From contig JAQUAF010000030.1 of the NCBI GenBank assembly GCA_028687435.1, positions 1 to 62,300 on the forward strand: a stretch of DNA of 62,300 nucleotides. The letters are read 5' to 3'. The notes under the pieces were generated by a model, which was not told where the DNA came from, did no database searches, and worked only from the letters and a program-made list of their open reading frames with translations. Below are positions 50,931 through 59,990 of the stretch, in pieces. A program made the position numbers and the translations under genes. How positions within the stretch are numbered: the stretch's first letter is position 1; every line of letters starts with the position of its first letter. The DNA comes from Verrucomicrobiia bacterium. Its GTDB lineage: Bacteria; Verrucomicrobiota; Verrucomicrobiia; JABWAM01.

Positions 50931-53900
50931 TTATTGCCGGATACGGCGCCACTGTTGCAATACCAAGCCGAACAGCATCAGGCCGCCGAGAATGGTTTCG
51001 GCGCGAGGGAGGAAGGATGAGAGAAGCTGTTGTCCCGAGGGGGCGCCTCCGGAAGGGCGGTTGGCGGCGTTTTCGTTCGGAAGGGCGGATGTCTGGGTTG
51101 CCAGCAAGGGGCGGTTGTCTGTCGTTTCGCGATGGCCGTCGAGGAGCACTATGTTGCTGGCATCGGCGGTTTTGACCAGCACCTGTGAATTTTCAGCCAG
51201 TGTCAGGAGTCCCGCTGTGGAGGATCGGACGGGGGATGGGGATGCCGGTGCGGGTGAAGGAGACGAGTCCATGCCGGAATAGAGAAGGGTGCCCAAGGGA
51301 TTCAACAGGGGGGTGCCGGGAAGCGGAGGTTGCATGGGATCGGCAATGCCGCGGGACGGATCGGAGGGCTGGCGGGCGGACGGGGGTTGGGCTGCCATCA
51401 ATTGATGTTGAGAATTCCTGGAACGCGCTGCGTTTTTGCCAAACAAGGCGAACATGCGGATGCTGCCGATGGGGAGCGTGGCTGGAGGTTCGGGCTTTCG
51501 TTTGAAACGGGGATATCCGATTTTGGCCAGAAGCGGTTGATGTTTGGGCAGGGAAGCGGGCGCCAGGATTGGGGAAAAAATTTTCTGACGGGAGGATCGT
51601 CCTCCCAATCGAATCCTGCCTGTTTGAAACTCTGTTTTCAAATCAACCGGGGATTCACGAATGGTTTCAGTCCAACTGGCGATGGTTCGCTCCATCGGAT
51701 TGAGTGGGGGCGGAACGGAGCCAATCTTTGCCGCGATGTGTTTGGGCAGACAGGAGGGCATTTGTTTGATCAGGACTGGCGGGAGAGAGGGTTGGGTCTG
51801 CCGCCAGGGCAGATCGCTTGGCACGGTTGAGATGGAGACTGAGGCGAGAGGCAGGCGGCGGGAATCCGGGGTTATTTTTTGGGTCACGAGCGCCACCCTG
51901 GCATATTTGGGAGGGACGTCGGGAGGGTCGTTTATGATTGCGATCGAGGGTGGGTATTGAATTTTTGGGGTTTGCCGCCATGGCAGGTCGCTTGGCACGG
52001 TTGAGATGGAGACTGAGGCGAGAGACAGGCGGCGGGAATCCGGGGTTATTTTTTTGGTCACGAGCGCCACCTCGGCATATTCGGGAGGAACATCGGGGAG
52101 ATTGTTTTGGCTGACGACCGTGGTTGGGGAAGGATGGAAATCAACGGTTTGGCGGCGAGGCAGGTCGGCGCGGGTGGTGGAGATGGAGAAGGTTGTCAAC
52201 GAAAGATTGTCGGGGTCTTGGCGTGATGGGGCATGGGCGTTTGACATGGCCGCGACCTCCGCCTTCTTTGGAGTGATGACGGGGAGGCTGCCCGCCTTGA
52301 TTTTAATGGAAGGGATGTTTTGCGAAGATGACTGCAATGAAGATTCAGCGCAGAGCGAGGAAAGGGATAGGGAGGGCAGGTTCAGTTGAAGGAGGCCCGC
52401 CTTGCTGGCGGAGGCCAGACGGGTTTCAATGTCTTCCACCTGCGCCTGGTGAGGTTCAAAGGCTGACAGTTTGTTGGCGGCGCTGATGGAGCGCTGCGCG
52501 GGGGAAAGGGGGCGTTGCGAGCCCAAAGAGATATGGTTGGGAAGGGTTACCGGCAGTTTGTTGGGAGGCAACTGGGCGATGGATTTTTCATTCAAATCAC
52601 TTTTTCGGGCGGCCTGTTCAACCATGCCGACGTTTGCGGAGGAGATGACTGGCGGCGTCAAGCCGGGCGGCGGAGGGGCGTTGACAGCGGGGGAGGCTGA
52701 GACTATTTCGGGTTGATTGAGCAGGGGGGGCGGGGGCGAAGCAATCGAAGGTTCCAGTTTTACAACCGGAGCCGGCAGGGTGGAGAGAATGTTTGATTGG
52801 AGGGGAGGAGTTTGGGTTTCGGACGGACGGTTGACATCCAGCATTTCAAATTCGCTGCCCGCCAGGGATACAGAGGGTATGTTTTCGGACGGGGACGCTG
52901 GAGGGGGAGGTTTGGCGGCGATCTGCACGGGAGGGGGGGGCGGTGTTGCGGGGCGGGTTGCCGTGGGGATGCTGACATCTTTGGCAGGCGCGGGAACTGC
53001 AGCGGGGATGGCGGCCAGTGGCGGCGCCAAGGGTGAGGGTGTGGGAAGAAAGGGAGAGGAGGGGGGGGCGATCGGGGGGGAGGGATGGACGACGGCAATG
53101 GGGGTGATGACCGGAGGAGGGGCAATTATTTTGCTGTCTTCCACAGCCGGGTGTTCGATTGCGCCGATCTGGATCGGGGCGGGCGGTTCCTCATTGAGAT
53201 GAATGGGGAGTTGGGGAGGCGGGGACGGTTTAACGGCTGTTGCGGAAGGCTGGGCCAGGGTGCTTGCCGGTTGGATGACCAGATTGGTTGTGGCGGCGGA
53301 AGGTGTGTTTTTTAGCGCAGTGTTTTGCAGGGGGGGAGGGGGTGGAACGGGAGCCTTTTTTTGAGTCTCGGGCCGGGGGATGTTTTTGCGAACAATGGTT
53401 TCCACTCGTGAGGCTTCCCGGGGCGGAAGGTTGGGGGTGGTGGTTTTGCGGACGATGGAATCGACTTTCGATCTTTCGGCGGGTGGAAGATGTTTTTTTG
53501 ACGTTTCCGAGATGATCATTTTTTTGCCGTGAGTGCCGACCTCTGCGCTGACTGGAGCGGGTTTGGGAGGTTCCCGAAGTTGGGACGGGGTGGCGGGTGG
53601 AGTGGCGGGGGCGGGGGGCGTTTGAGGGCGGATGGGGTTGATGACGAGGGGGGCGGCTGGCGAGGGGGCGCCTGTGGCGGGGGATGCATTGGGCTTGGTC
53701 GCCGCAGGGGGTTTGACCTTGTCTGCAGTTTTCTTTGGAACGATAATCGTTGGTTTGTCTTTGATATTTGAAACCGGCGCAGGCGCGGGGGAGATGGATT
53801 TTCCAATCCGAAGCTGACCTTTGGCGGTGTCAAATTCCAGCGCAGAAGATGAATGGTCTGCAGCCTGGGTTTCTTCGTCATCCTGAAGAACGCCAATGGA

Positions 53901-53990
53901 GATGCCGTTTTTGGCCTGAACGGTTTCCAATGCGATGAGGAAAAGGCATGCCAGCATGGTTCGCCCGATCCTGTGAACAGGGGCGTTCAT
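50931..53990 (-). CDS. very long proline-rich secreted protein with C-terminal membrane anchor
   Basis: The protein has 1019 residues from the ATG at 53990, giving a normal signal peptide (RTMLACLFLIALETVQA); starts at 54041 and 54128 only add a basic leader. Most of the chain is Pro/Ala/Ser-rich and disordered. Short repeats include LPPAERSKVDSIVRK / LPPREASRVETIVRK. A 58-residue unit (SLASVSISTVPSDLPWRQT...PPKYARVALVTQKITPDSRR) is tandemly duplicated at 51801-52148. The C-terminus is a single hydrophobic helix followed by basic residues (FLPRAETILGGLMLFGLVLQ, then QWRRIRQ), resembling surface-sorting tails. I recognise no catalytic domain. The high-GC, repetitive DNA creates many false frames. 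Confidence 0.65.
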   Translation of the reverse strand: MNAPVHRIGRTMLACLFLIALETVQAKNGISIGVLQDDEETQAADHSSSALEFDTAKGQLRIGKSISPAPAPVSNIKDKPTIIVPKKTADKVKPPAATKPNASPATGAPSPAAPLVINPIRPQTPPAPATPPATPSQLREPPKPAPVSAEVGTHGKKMIISETSKKHLPPAERSKVDSIVRKTTTPNLPPREASRVETIVRKNIPRPETQKKAPVPPPPPLQNTALKNTPSAATTNLVIQPASTLAQPSATAVKPSPPPQLPIHLNEEPPAPIQIGAIEHPAVEDSKIIAPPPVITPIAVVHPSPPIAPPSSPFLPTPSPLAPPLAAIPAAVPAPAKDVSIPTATRPATPPPPPVQIAAKPPPPASPSENIPSVSLAGSEFEMLDVNRPSETQTPPLQSNILSTLPAPVVKLEPSIASPPPPLLNQPEIVSASPAVNAPPPPGLTPPVISSANVGMVEQAARKSDLNEKSIAQLPPNKLPVTLPNHISLGSQRPLSPAQRSISAANKLSAFEPHQAQVEDIETRLASASKAGLLQLNLPSLSLSSLCAESSLQSSSQNIPSIKIKAGSLPVITPKKAEVAAMSNAHAPSRQDPDNLSLTTFSISTTRADLPRRQTVDFHPSPTTVVSQNNLPDVPPEYAEVALVTKKITPDSRRLSLASVSISTVPSDLPWRQTPKIQYPPSIAIINDPPDVPPKYARVALVTQKITPDSRRLPLASVSISTVPSDLPWRQTQPSLPPVLIKQMPSCLPKHIAAKIGSVPPPLNPMERTIASWTETIRESPVDLKTEFQTGRIRLGGRSSRQKIFSPILAPASLPKHQPLLAKIGYPRFKRKPEPPATLPIGSIRMFALFGKNAARSRNSQHQLMAAQPPSARQPSDPSRGIADPMQPPLPGTPLLNPLGTLLYSGMDSSPSPAPASPSPVRSSTAGLLTLAENSQVLVKTADASNIVLLDGHRETTDNRPLLATQTSALPNENAANRPSGGAPSGQQLLSSFLPRAETILGGLMLFGLVLQQWRRIRQ
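51801..52148. repeat. 174-bp in-frame tandem duplication inside the proline-rich gene
   Basis: Two adjacent units at 51801-51974 and 51975-52148 share, for example, CGCTTGGCACGGTTGAGATG and GGCGGCGGGAATCCGGGG with few mismatches. A third, diverged unit begins near 52150. The 58-codon period keeps the reading frame. High identity of the two units suggests a recent duplication. Confidence 0.75.
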
Positions 53991-54157
53991 GCCAGCGCCC
54001 GGCGCAAGGGAAAAGCGCTTTCTGTCTGGAAATTTTCTCATGTGGCTTGTTTTTAAAATGGCAACCAAAAAATTACCACAATTCCTGGTTGATTGAAAGA
54101 ATCTTTTGAAGGGGTTTTTAGATTGCATGACCGGACGCAGCCCGTTATAGGGATCGG

Positions 54158-55243
54158 ATGAAAATTCCCCTTTCGCGTGTTTATATCGACGACGTCATCA
54201 AGCAACGGATCCTTGCCGCTGTTGACTCTGAGAATTACATTTTGGGCAAGGAATCCAAGGCTTTTGAAGAGGAGCTTGCGACCTATACAGGCACCAAACA
54301 TTGTGTGCTTTCCAGCAACTGGACTTCGGCGGTTCAATTATTGATGCTGGCCCTTGGCGTCAAGCCGGGGGATGAGATTCTGGTTCCCTCCCATACCGCT
54401 TTTCCCAGCATTGAACCGATCGTGCATGCCGGCGCCAAGCCGGTGTTTGTGGATGTGGATGAGACCTACACGGTGAATGTGGACGAGATGGCGGCGAAGG
54501 TGACTTCCCGAACCGTGGGAATGATACCGGTTCATTTGTATGGTCATCCGGCCAACATGGATGCGCTTCTGGCCCTGGCCCAAAAGAAGAATCTGTTTCT
54601 GCTTGAGGATTGCGCCCAGGCCCACGGCGCCACCTGCAATGGCAAACGCGTGGGGAGCATGGGGCGGTTTGGCGCGTTTTCCTTCTTTCCCTCGAAGAAT
54701 CTCACGGTTTTTGGCGATGGGGGATGCCTGACCACAAATGACACGGCGATTGCCGACAAGGTCAAGATGCTGCGCAATCACGGGCGCAAGGACAAATACC
54801 TGCACGAGATGGTCGGATTCAACATGCGGTTCAATGAGATTCAGGCCAGTGTGGGGCGCGAGCAGCTCAAGCATTTGGATGATTTCAATGCGCGCCGCCG
54901 TCAGGCAGTGGCTTGGTACCGCCAGCGGCTGGCCGGCGCCCCGGTTCAGTTGCCGGTGGAGAGGCCCGGTTGCGTGCCGGTTTATCATATGTTTGTGGTT
55001 CAAGTGGACCGGCGGGATGAACTGGCGAAGTTTCTCAAGGAGAAGGGGATCAGCACGGGGATGCATTATCCGGTGCCAAACCACAAGCAGCCGGCCATGA
55101 CTTCCCTGTACAAGGATCTGCCTGTGTTGCCTGTCACCGAACGGTTGGTGGATCGCATCCTTTCGCTGCCCATCTTCCCTCTTTTGAAGGAGGAAGAGGT
55201 GGATTACGTCTGTCAGCAGATCAAGGCCTTTTTCAAGGTGTAA
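54158..55243 (+). CDS. DegT/DnrJ/EryC1/StrS-family PLP-dependent sugar aminotransferase
   Basis: The 361-residue protein has the family order: IPLSRVYIDD start, GTKHCVLSSNWTSAVQLLMLALG, GDEILVPSHTAFPSIEPIVHAGAKPVFVD, VHLYGHPANM, LLEDCAQAHGATCNGKRVG. The PLP Schiff-base Lys is K180 in FFPSKNLTVFGDGGC, followed by NHGRKDKYLHEMVGFNMRFNEIQASVG. Such enzymes aminate 3- or 4-keto nucleotide sugars used in lipopolysaccharide or surface glycans. The GT2 gene follows 29 bp downstream. The pair resembles an ArnB-ArnC arrangement but the substrate is not determined. Confidence 0.92.
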   Translation: MKIPLSRVYIDDVIKQRILAAVDSENYILGKESKAFEEELATYTGTKHCVLSSNWTSAVQLLMLALGVKPGDEILVPSHTAFPSIEPIVHAGAKPVFVDVDETYTVNVDEMAAKVTSRTVGMIPVHLYGHPANMDALLALAQKKNLFLLEDCAQAHGATCNGKRVGSMGRFGAFSFFPSKNLTVFGDGGCLTTNDTAIADKVKMLRNHGRKDKYLHEMVGFNMRFNEIQASVGREQLKHLDDFNARRRQAVAWYRQRLAGAPVQLPVERPGCVPVYHMFVVQVDRRDELAKFLKEKGISTGMHYPVPNHKQPAMTSLYKDLPVLPVTERLVDRILSLPIFPLLKEEEVDYVCQQIKAFFKV

Positions 55244-55272
55244 CGCGATAATTTTCGCGAAGGATAAGATTT

Positions 55273-55992
55273 ATGCCCAAACTTTCCCTGGTCATTCCTG
55301 TTTACAACGAGGAGGAAAATCTCGAGCGCTTGCATGATGAGATTTGCGAGCGCATGAAACCGTGCACCGACGATTACGAGGTGGTGTTGACCAACGACGC
55401 CAGCCGGGATCGGAGTTGGGAAATCATGTGCCGGATTGCCGCTGCCGATCCTCATTGGCGGATCCAGCGGTTCGAGTTCAATTGCGGCGAATCCGCGGCA
55501 TCCTATGCGGGGATGAAAGCGGCGTCCGGGGACATTATCGTCACCCTGGATGCTGATCTGCAAAACGATCCGCGGGACATTCCTGCCTTTGTCGAGGCGC
55601 TCAAGGATGCGGATTGCGTGTGTGGTTCGCGGGTGCATGAGCGGGCGGACAACTGGCTTCGCCGGCTTTCATCGAAGATTGCCAACTGGGTGCGCAACAA
55701 GCTGAGCGACGAGGAGATCACCGATGCCGGTTGCACCTATCGGGCGTTCCGGCGCGAATGCCTGGATGGAATCAAGTTTTTCCGCGGCGCGCATCGTTTC
55801 ATGCCCACGCTTTTCCGGATGGAAGGCCGGAGGGTGATCGAGATTCCCATCACTCCGCGCGAGCGTTTTGCGGGCGAATCCAAGTATGGCGTCTGGAACC
55901 GCCTGTTTAAATCATTTGCCGATTTGCTGGCCGTGCGATGGATGAAAAGCCGCCAGTTGCGTTATAAAGTGGCGGAGAAACGCGGTTTTTAG
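55273..55992 (+). CDS. GT2-family glycosyltransferase, DPM/ArnC-like soluble form
   Basis: The 239-residue protein has the GT-A fold start KLSLVIPVYNEEENLERLHDEI, the metal-binding TLDADLQNDP (Asp93-Ala-Asp95), and GAHRFMPTLFRMEGRRVIEIPI followed by ERFAGESKYGVWNRLFKSFADLL. This is the pattern of polyprenyl-phosphate sugar transferases. No C-terminal membrane helices are present, unlike ArnC. It probably transfers a sugar onto a polyprenyl phosphate or lipid-linked glycan, working with the preceding aminotransferase. Confidence 0.88.
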   Translation: MPKLSLVIPVYNEEENLERLHDEICERMKPCTDDYEVVLTNDASRDRSWEIMCRIAAADPHWRIQRFEFNCGESAASYAGMKAASGDIIVTLDADLQNDPRDIPAFVEALKDADCVCGSRVHERADNWLRRLSSKIANWVRNKLSDEEITDAGCTYRAFRRECLDGIKFFRGAHRFMPTLFRMEGRRVIEIPITPRERFAGESKYGVWNRLFKSFADLLAVRWMKSRQLRYKVAEKRGF

Positions 55993-55995
55993 ACG

Positions 55996-56571
55996 TCAAA
56001 TGCCCCCGACATGACCGTCGGCGTAGAGGACGTTTTTGACGTATTCGCCGCCCTGATCCATATGGACGTTTTCGTAATCCCACAGGATGGTGGCTTTGGT
56101 CGGATCCTTGGTGGCATTCTGGGACGTGCTGCCGCGTCTGCGGAAAAACCACTGGGTGGGTTGGTCCACCAGGTCGTTTTGATAGACGTAACACCATTCG
56201 TAGCTGGCGCCTTCGACCGGCCAGCGGGTTGAATCGCGGGGGCACCGGAAAACCTTTTCCTGTCCCGAGACATATTTGAGCAGTTGATCTTTCAAACTGG
56301 GAAGGGGGTTGGCGGGGTCAATCGGGTTGCTGGGAGTGGGTTCGATGACGGGAAAACGTTCGCCATAGTCGTGGGCGTACATCTGGATGGCATTGCCAAT
56401 GTCGTGCAGTTGCGCGGCGCATTGCGAGGCCCGGGTGCGGCCAAGCATCTGTTTGGCCGCGGGCAGGAGGAGGGAGAATAACATGGACAAAATGACAATG
56501 ACCGCAAGAATTTCCACAAGCGTGAATGCCCGGTTGTCCGTTTGCGAAAAAAGGTTTTTTTTCAGAGCCAT
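55996..56571 (-). CDS. prepilin-type type II secretion/pseudopilin-like protein
   Basis: The product is 191 residues from the ATG at 56571 (MALKKNLFSQTDNRA, then FTLVEILAVIVILSMLFSLL). The longer frame up to 56781 only translates the inverted-repeat element and is rejected. The class III signal has Ala before Phe. RTRASQCAAQLHDIGNAIQMYAHDYG follows. The end has YADGHVGGI with a DG motif, but not the exact H-X9-DG spacing. It is not linked to a GntR regulator, so it may belong to the general pilus/secretion system or be an older, separate copy. Confidence 0.85.
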   Translation of the reverse strand: MALKKNLFSQTDNRAFTLVEILAVIVILSMLFSLLLPAAKQMLGRTRASQCAAQLHDIGNAIQMYAHDYGERFPVIEPTPSNPIDPANPLPSLKDQLLKYVSGQEKVFRCPRDSTRWPVEGASYEWCYVYQNDLVDQPTQWFFRRRGSTSQNATKDPTKATILWDYENVHMDQGGEYVKNVLYADGHVGGI

Positions 56572-56655
56572 CCCATAATTTCGTGAAATGGCCAAATTTT
56601 CGTTTCCGTTCAGAGGAGAATGAAATGAAAAGTCAAAAGCTGAGATTAAGAATCT

Positions 56656-56747
56656 GGAGATTGCTTCACCCCCTGTTGCCCTGGGTTCGCAATGACAATT
56701 TAGGGGGTCATTGCGAGGTTTGGGAAAAAGGGGCCGAAGCAATCTCT
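56656..56747. repeat. nested inverted-repeat element
   Basis: Outer stem AGATTGCTTC (56658-56667) / GAAGCAATCT (56736-56745) encloses an inner stem TCGCAATGAC (56687-56696) / GTCATTGCGA (56707-56716). Both stems are perfect 10-bp matches. Sequences of the GTCATTGCGAGG...GAAGCAATC type are dispersed repeats in many bacterial genomes. It lies between the pilin-like gene and the STN-like gene. Confidence 0.75.
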
Positions 56748-56777
56748 GAAAAATTATGGGATGCCTGTGGTTTTTTT

Positions 56778-57770
56778 TCATGGTTCCACCCCGCGCTGGC
56801 GCGCCCGTTCAAGATAGCGTTGGTTGCGCTTGACTCTTTGTTCAGGGGTGAGATTCCTGATGCGTTCCCGATTGCGTTGTTCGGCGCGAGCTTCCCGGTT
56901 GGGGGCATTGGTCATCATTTGTTCAAAGCGGGCGCGGCGTTCCTCGGGGGAGAGTTTGGCTATTTCAGCCATTTGTTTCCGCCATTCCTCATGCCGCTGC
57001 CGTTCCTCGGGCGGCAGAAGCGCCAGTTGTTCCTCGCGTTGTTTGTTCATGGCATCGTGGGAAAAGGGCGTCGGGCCGCCGCCCGGCGGCCCTGCCTCGG
57101 AATTGCCCGGTCCACGTCGGAATTCCCGGCGCCCAAAGACTTGGAAAAGGTAAACGGTTCTGGATTTGGCGCCTGCCGAACGGGCAAGTTTTTGAACCAT
57201 GCCGGGGGCGGCGCCATGTTTGGTTGCCAGGCTTATGGTGGGGTTGAAATTTTCCTCGACCATGACCGGGGTTTTGATTTGCAAGGCGAGCATAAGGCTT
57301 GCCGATTGCAGGTCACGTCCCGAAACGCTGAATGCGGCCGCTTTTGTTTGGGCGGGTGTTGAATTGGTGGAGATGGATGGGGGCGTCTCATCCGGGCCGG
57401 GGCCGAACCCTTGGGTGATCAGGAAAGGAGGGCCGGTTTCGATAAGCTTTTTGCCCAAGGCACTGAAGGCGGTCTGGTTCCGTCCGATGAAGAAACATTT
57501 TTGCCAGCGTCCTTCGGTCTGATCTCGCAGGACATTGAGGGCTTCGGCGAGGGGGGTGAGGCGGAAGTGGACGGTCACCTTGCCTGTGGTGTTGGTGGGG
57601 CTCAGAATGGCGCAGCCGCTCTGGCGGGAGACTTCCTTCAACACCGGCAAAATTTCCTCGTTCACCGCATCCATGGTGATCAACCCGCGATGGTTCCACC
57701 AGTCATAAATCTTGACCGGCAAAAAAACGACGGTTACAGCCAGAAGGATGATGAGCCAGGATCGTTTCAT
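56778..57770 (-). CDS. membrane-anchored STN-like protein with basic coiled-coil tail
   Basis: The 330-residue product has an N-terminal signal anchor (WLIILLAVTVVFLPVKIY). Residues about 30-110 and 150-215 look like short secretin/TonB N-terminal-like repeats (EILPVLKEVSRQSGCAILSPTN, GKVTVHFRLTPLAEALNVLRD; SASLMLALQIKTPVMVEEN). The C-terminal ~100 residues are charged and helical (REEQLALLPPEERQRHEEWRKQMAEI, then PEERRARFEQMM), ending in many Arg. I do not recognise a named family. It could belong to a secretin-like or envelope-spanning system. Confidence 0.6.
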   Translation of the reverse strand: MKRSWLIILLAVTVVFLPVKIYDWWNHRGLITMDAVNEEILPVLKEVSRQSGCAILSPTNTTGKVTVHFRLTPLAEALNVLRDQTEGRWQKCFFIGRNQTAFSALGKKLIETGPPFLITQGFGPGPDETPPSISTNSTPAQTKAAAFSVSGRDLQSASLMLALQIKTPVMVEENFNPTISLATKHGAAPGMVQKLARSAGAKSRTVYLFQVFGRREFRRGPGNSEAGPPGGGPTPFSHDAMNKQREEQLALLPPEERQRHEEWRKQMAEIAKLSPEERRARFEQMMTNAPNREARAEQRNRERIRNLTPEQRVKRNQRYLERARQRGVEP

Positions 57771-58027
57771 GGTTGGCGGCGAAGTCTTACAATTTAAAAT
57801 TCAAAAGTTAAAATTAAAAATTGCAAAAACAATATGCTGGAGAAAAAAAGGAAAGAAAGGGGAAAGTGATGAGTGGAGACCGGTTTGGGGTGAGGTTCGA
57901 GGGGAATAGGTTGAGGGATGAACAAGCTTGATCGATTAAACAAGGGATTTGGATGAAAGTTTCGCAAAAAGCCAAATTTTCCGACCCTCATTCAATGTTT
58001 GCGGATAAAACGAAATTGCGACAGTCT

Positions 58028-58056
58028 CTGGATTCCCGCATGCGCGGGAATGACGG
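58028..58056. repeat. palindromic repeat (attcccgc/gcgggaat family)
   Basis: ATTCCCGCATGCGCGGGAAT forms a perfect 20-bp palindrome inside this copy, the cleanest member of the family in the window. Confidence 0.8.
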
Positions 58057-58197
58057 AAGGGGAGTATGCCCATTTCACCATCGTCATTCCCGCGAAAGCG
58101 CATACGCGTCAACCTAATTGAGATCCTTTCCTGGGAACGAGGGCGTCCTGCCCAACGCCGCTAACATTTGCCCAATCTGGGACCATTCCGTTCTGAT

Positions 58198-58254
58198 GGA
58201 GGCGGTGCGGGAGCCCCGCCCTCCATTGTCTGCACGGTAAAAATGGAGGGCGGG
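58198..58254. repeat. GC-rich dispersed repeat with hairpin, copy E
   Basis: GGAGGCGGTGCGGGAGCCCC and GCCCTCC are followed by an inverted partial copy, giving a CCCGCCCTCCAT / ATGGAGGGCGGG hairpin at 58217-58254. Confidence 0.75.
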
Positions 58255-58315
58255 CCGTCGCCACGCCTTGCCGGTTTTCTGCATCGAGCGTCGAGCCGTC
58301 GCGCTCCGGCGTGGC

Positions 58316-59548
58316 TTAATTTACCCGCGCAAAAACGGTGATGGCGTTGTTGCCGCCGAAGGCGAAGGCGTTGTTCATGATGATTTTGGGATCCGTTCGA
58401 CGAGCCTGGTTGGGGACGCAATCCACGGGGCATTCCTCATCCGGGGTTTCAAAATGGATGGTGGGGGGCAGCCAGCCGTCGCGCAGGGCCATCACGCAGG
58501 CGATGGCTTCCAGTCCGCTGGCGGCGCCCATGGTGTGGCCAAGCATGGATTTGATGGAGAAAACCGGCGGGCGCGCGGGGTTGGGGCCGAACACCTCCCG
58601 GATGGCCTGCGCCTCGGTCTGGTCGTTTTGCCGTGTTCCCGTGCCGTGGGCGGAAACGGCGTCGATTTGTTCCGGGGCGAGGTTGCAGGCGGCAAGCGCC
58701 TTGCGCATGACGGCGGCAATGGTGGGCCGGTTGGGGATGGTCATGTGATGGGCGTCGCATCCGAAGGCGCCGCCGAGGAGTTCGGCCAGGATTGGCGAGC
58801 CGCGCTGCCGGGCATGAGCCAGGGATTCGAGGACCAGGATGGCGGCGCCTTCGCCGATGATGATGCCCTGCCGGTTTTTGTCGAAGGGCCGGCATCGATC
58901 GGGGGTGAGGGCCATCATGCGTCCGAATCCTGTATGGGCGGTTTGTGAGAAGGCGTCGGCGCCGCCCGCCAGGGCGATGCGGATTGATCCGTCGCGGATG
59001 GCGTCAAAGGCGTTGAGCAGGGCATAGTTTGCGGCGGCGCAGGCGGTTGGAATGGTGAGGCACGCGCACCCTTCCAAATCCAGATCCCACGCGACATTGC
59101 AGGCGAGATTGCCATGGGGGACTTGCAGAACCATGCCGGGATCCAGCCGCGTTTCCTGATGTTGGTTCCAGCCGCGCACAAGCGATTCCTGGAGCTGACA
59201 TTCTCCCATCGTGGTTCCCACAAAGATTCCGGATTCGGCTGCGGGAAGGGAGGCGCTGGAAAGGCCGCTTTGATGAAGGGCCAGGCGGGCGGCGGCAATG
59301 GCCAGTTGGGAGGCGCGTCCGCAATGAGGCAGGATTTCCGGACGGACGTGTTTTTCCGGGTGGAAATCCCTGATTTCGCCGCCGATCGTGGAGGCGTGAT
59401 GGACGGTGTCGAAAGATGACACGGGGGAGACGCCGCTGCGGCCCGCCAGCAGGGACGGCCAGAAATTTTCCACTCCAATGCCAATGGAAGAGACCGCTCC
59501 CAAGCCTGTGACAACGACCCGATGTTTGGGAATTTCAAAGTTGACCAT
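58316..59548 (-). CDS. fabF: beta-ketoacyl-ACP synthase (KAS II type)
   Basis: The 410-residue condensing enzyme has catalytic Cys170 in LTIPTACAAANYAL, His301 in SAHGTGTRQNDQTEA, Lys333 and His338 in SIKSMLGHTMGAASG. The N-terminal VVVTGLGAVSSIG and C-terminal NNAFAFGGNNAITVF are typical of FabF. It catalyses decarboxylative Claisen condensation with malonyl-ACP. An acyl carrier protein gene lies 160 bp upstream on the same strand. No fabD/fabG/fabH are present, so this pair could serve either core fatty acid synthesis or a dedicated lipid or polyene pathway. Confidence 0.92.
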   Translation of the reverse strand: MVNFEIPKHRVVVTGLGAVSSIGIGVENFWPSLLAGRSGVSPVSSFDTVHHASTIGGEIRDFHPEKHVRPEILPHCGRASQLAIAAARLALHQSGLSSASLPAAESGIFVGTTMGECQLQESLVRGWNQHQETRLDPGMVLQVPHGNLACNVAWDLDLEGCACLTIPTACAAANYALLNAFDAIRDGSIRIALAGGADAFSQTAHTGFGRMMALTPDRCRPFDKNRQGIIIGEGAAILVLESLAHARQRGSPILAELLGGAFGCDAHHMTIPNRPTIAAVMRKALAACNLAPEQIDAVSAHGTGTRQNDQTEAQAIREVFGPNPARPPVFSIKSMLGHTMGAASGLEAIACVMALRDGWLPPTIHFETPDEECPVDCVPNQARRTDPKIIMNNAFAFGGNNAITVFARVN

Positions 59549-59708
59549 GGAGATTTTGGAAGATTTTCACAGGCTGGAAGCCTGTGCCACCCTCTCTGTC
59601 AAGATTGAAGGTGATACAGCCATCCTGGCTGTGGTCTTGGTGGGGTCAGGTATTCTTTTGCGTCGAGCACCGAGCATCGAACGTCGCACTGCCGCGCGCT
59701 GGCGCGGG

Positions 59709-59954
59709 TTACTTGCCACTCTTTAATTTTTCAACCAGGCAGACCATCCGGCCCAGGGTGGCCATTTCCGGGAGATATTCCTGTTCGATTACGATGCCGT
59801 ATTTTCCCTCGAGTTCGGCCATGATTTCGAGGGCCGCCATGGAGTCGGCGCCCAGTTCCTTGGCCAGATCGGTCTCAGGTTTGATCTTGTCCCCGGGAGC
59901 TTCGATGATTCCGGCGATAATGGAACGGATTTCGGATTCAAGATTGTCGGCCAT
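59709..59954 (-). CDS. acyl carrier protein
   Basis: The 81-residue protein has the 4'-phosphopantetheine attachment Ser38 in ELGADSMAALEIM. Its helical, acidic make-up and length match AcpP-type carriers. It precedes the KAS gene on the same strand. Divergence at the attachment motif (DSMAALEI rather than DSLDTVEL) leaves open a special-purpose carrier. Confidence 0.92.
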   Translation of the reverse strand: MADNLESEIRSIIAGIIEAPGDKIKPETDLAKELGADSMAALEIMAELEGKYGIVIEQEYLPEMATLGRMVCLVEKLKSGK

Positions 59955-59990
59955 GATGAGGGAGATAGTGGCCGGTGGAGTTGGAGACTG

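Larger units (their letters stand above)
57771..58315. other. 545-bp intergenic region with several repeats
   Basis: No gene is supported. It contains a palindromic repeat at 58028-58056 (CTGGATTCCCGCATGCGCGG then GAATGACGG), a 38-bp relative at 58082-58119 of the sequence at 2449-2486, and the GC-rich dispersed repeat at 58198-58254. The concentration of repeats suggests a tolerant spot between operons. Confidence 0.65.

Noticed and set aside
55996..56781. Longer version of the pilin-like gene beginning at 56781
   Set aside because: The extension translates the nested inverted repeat (peptide CHCEPRATGGEAIS), not a leader peptide.
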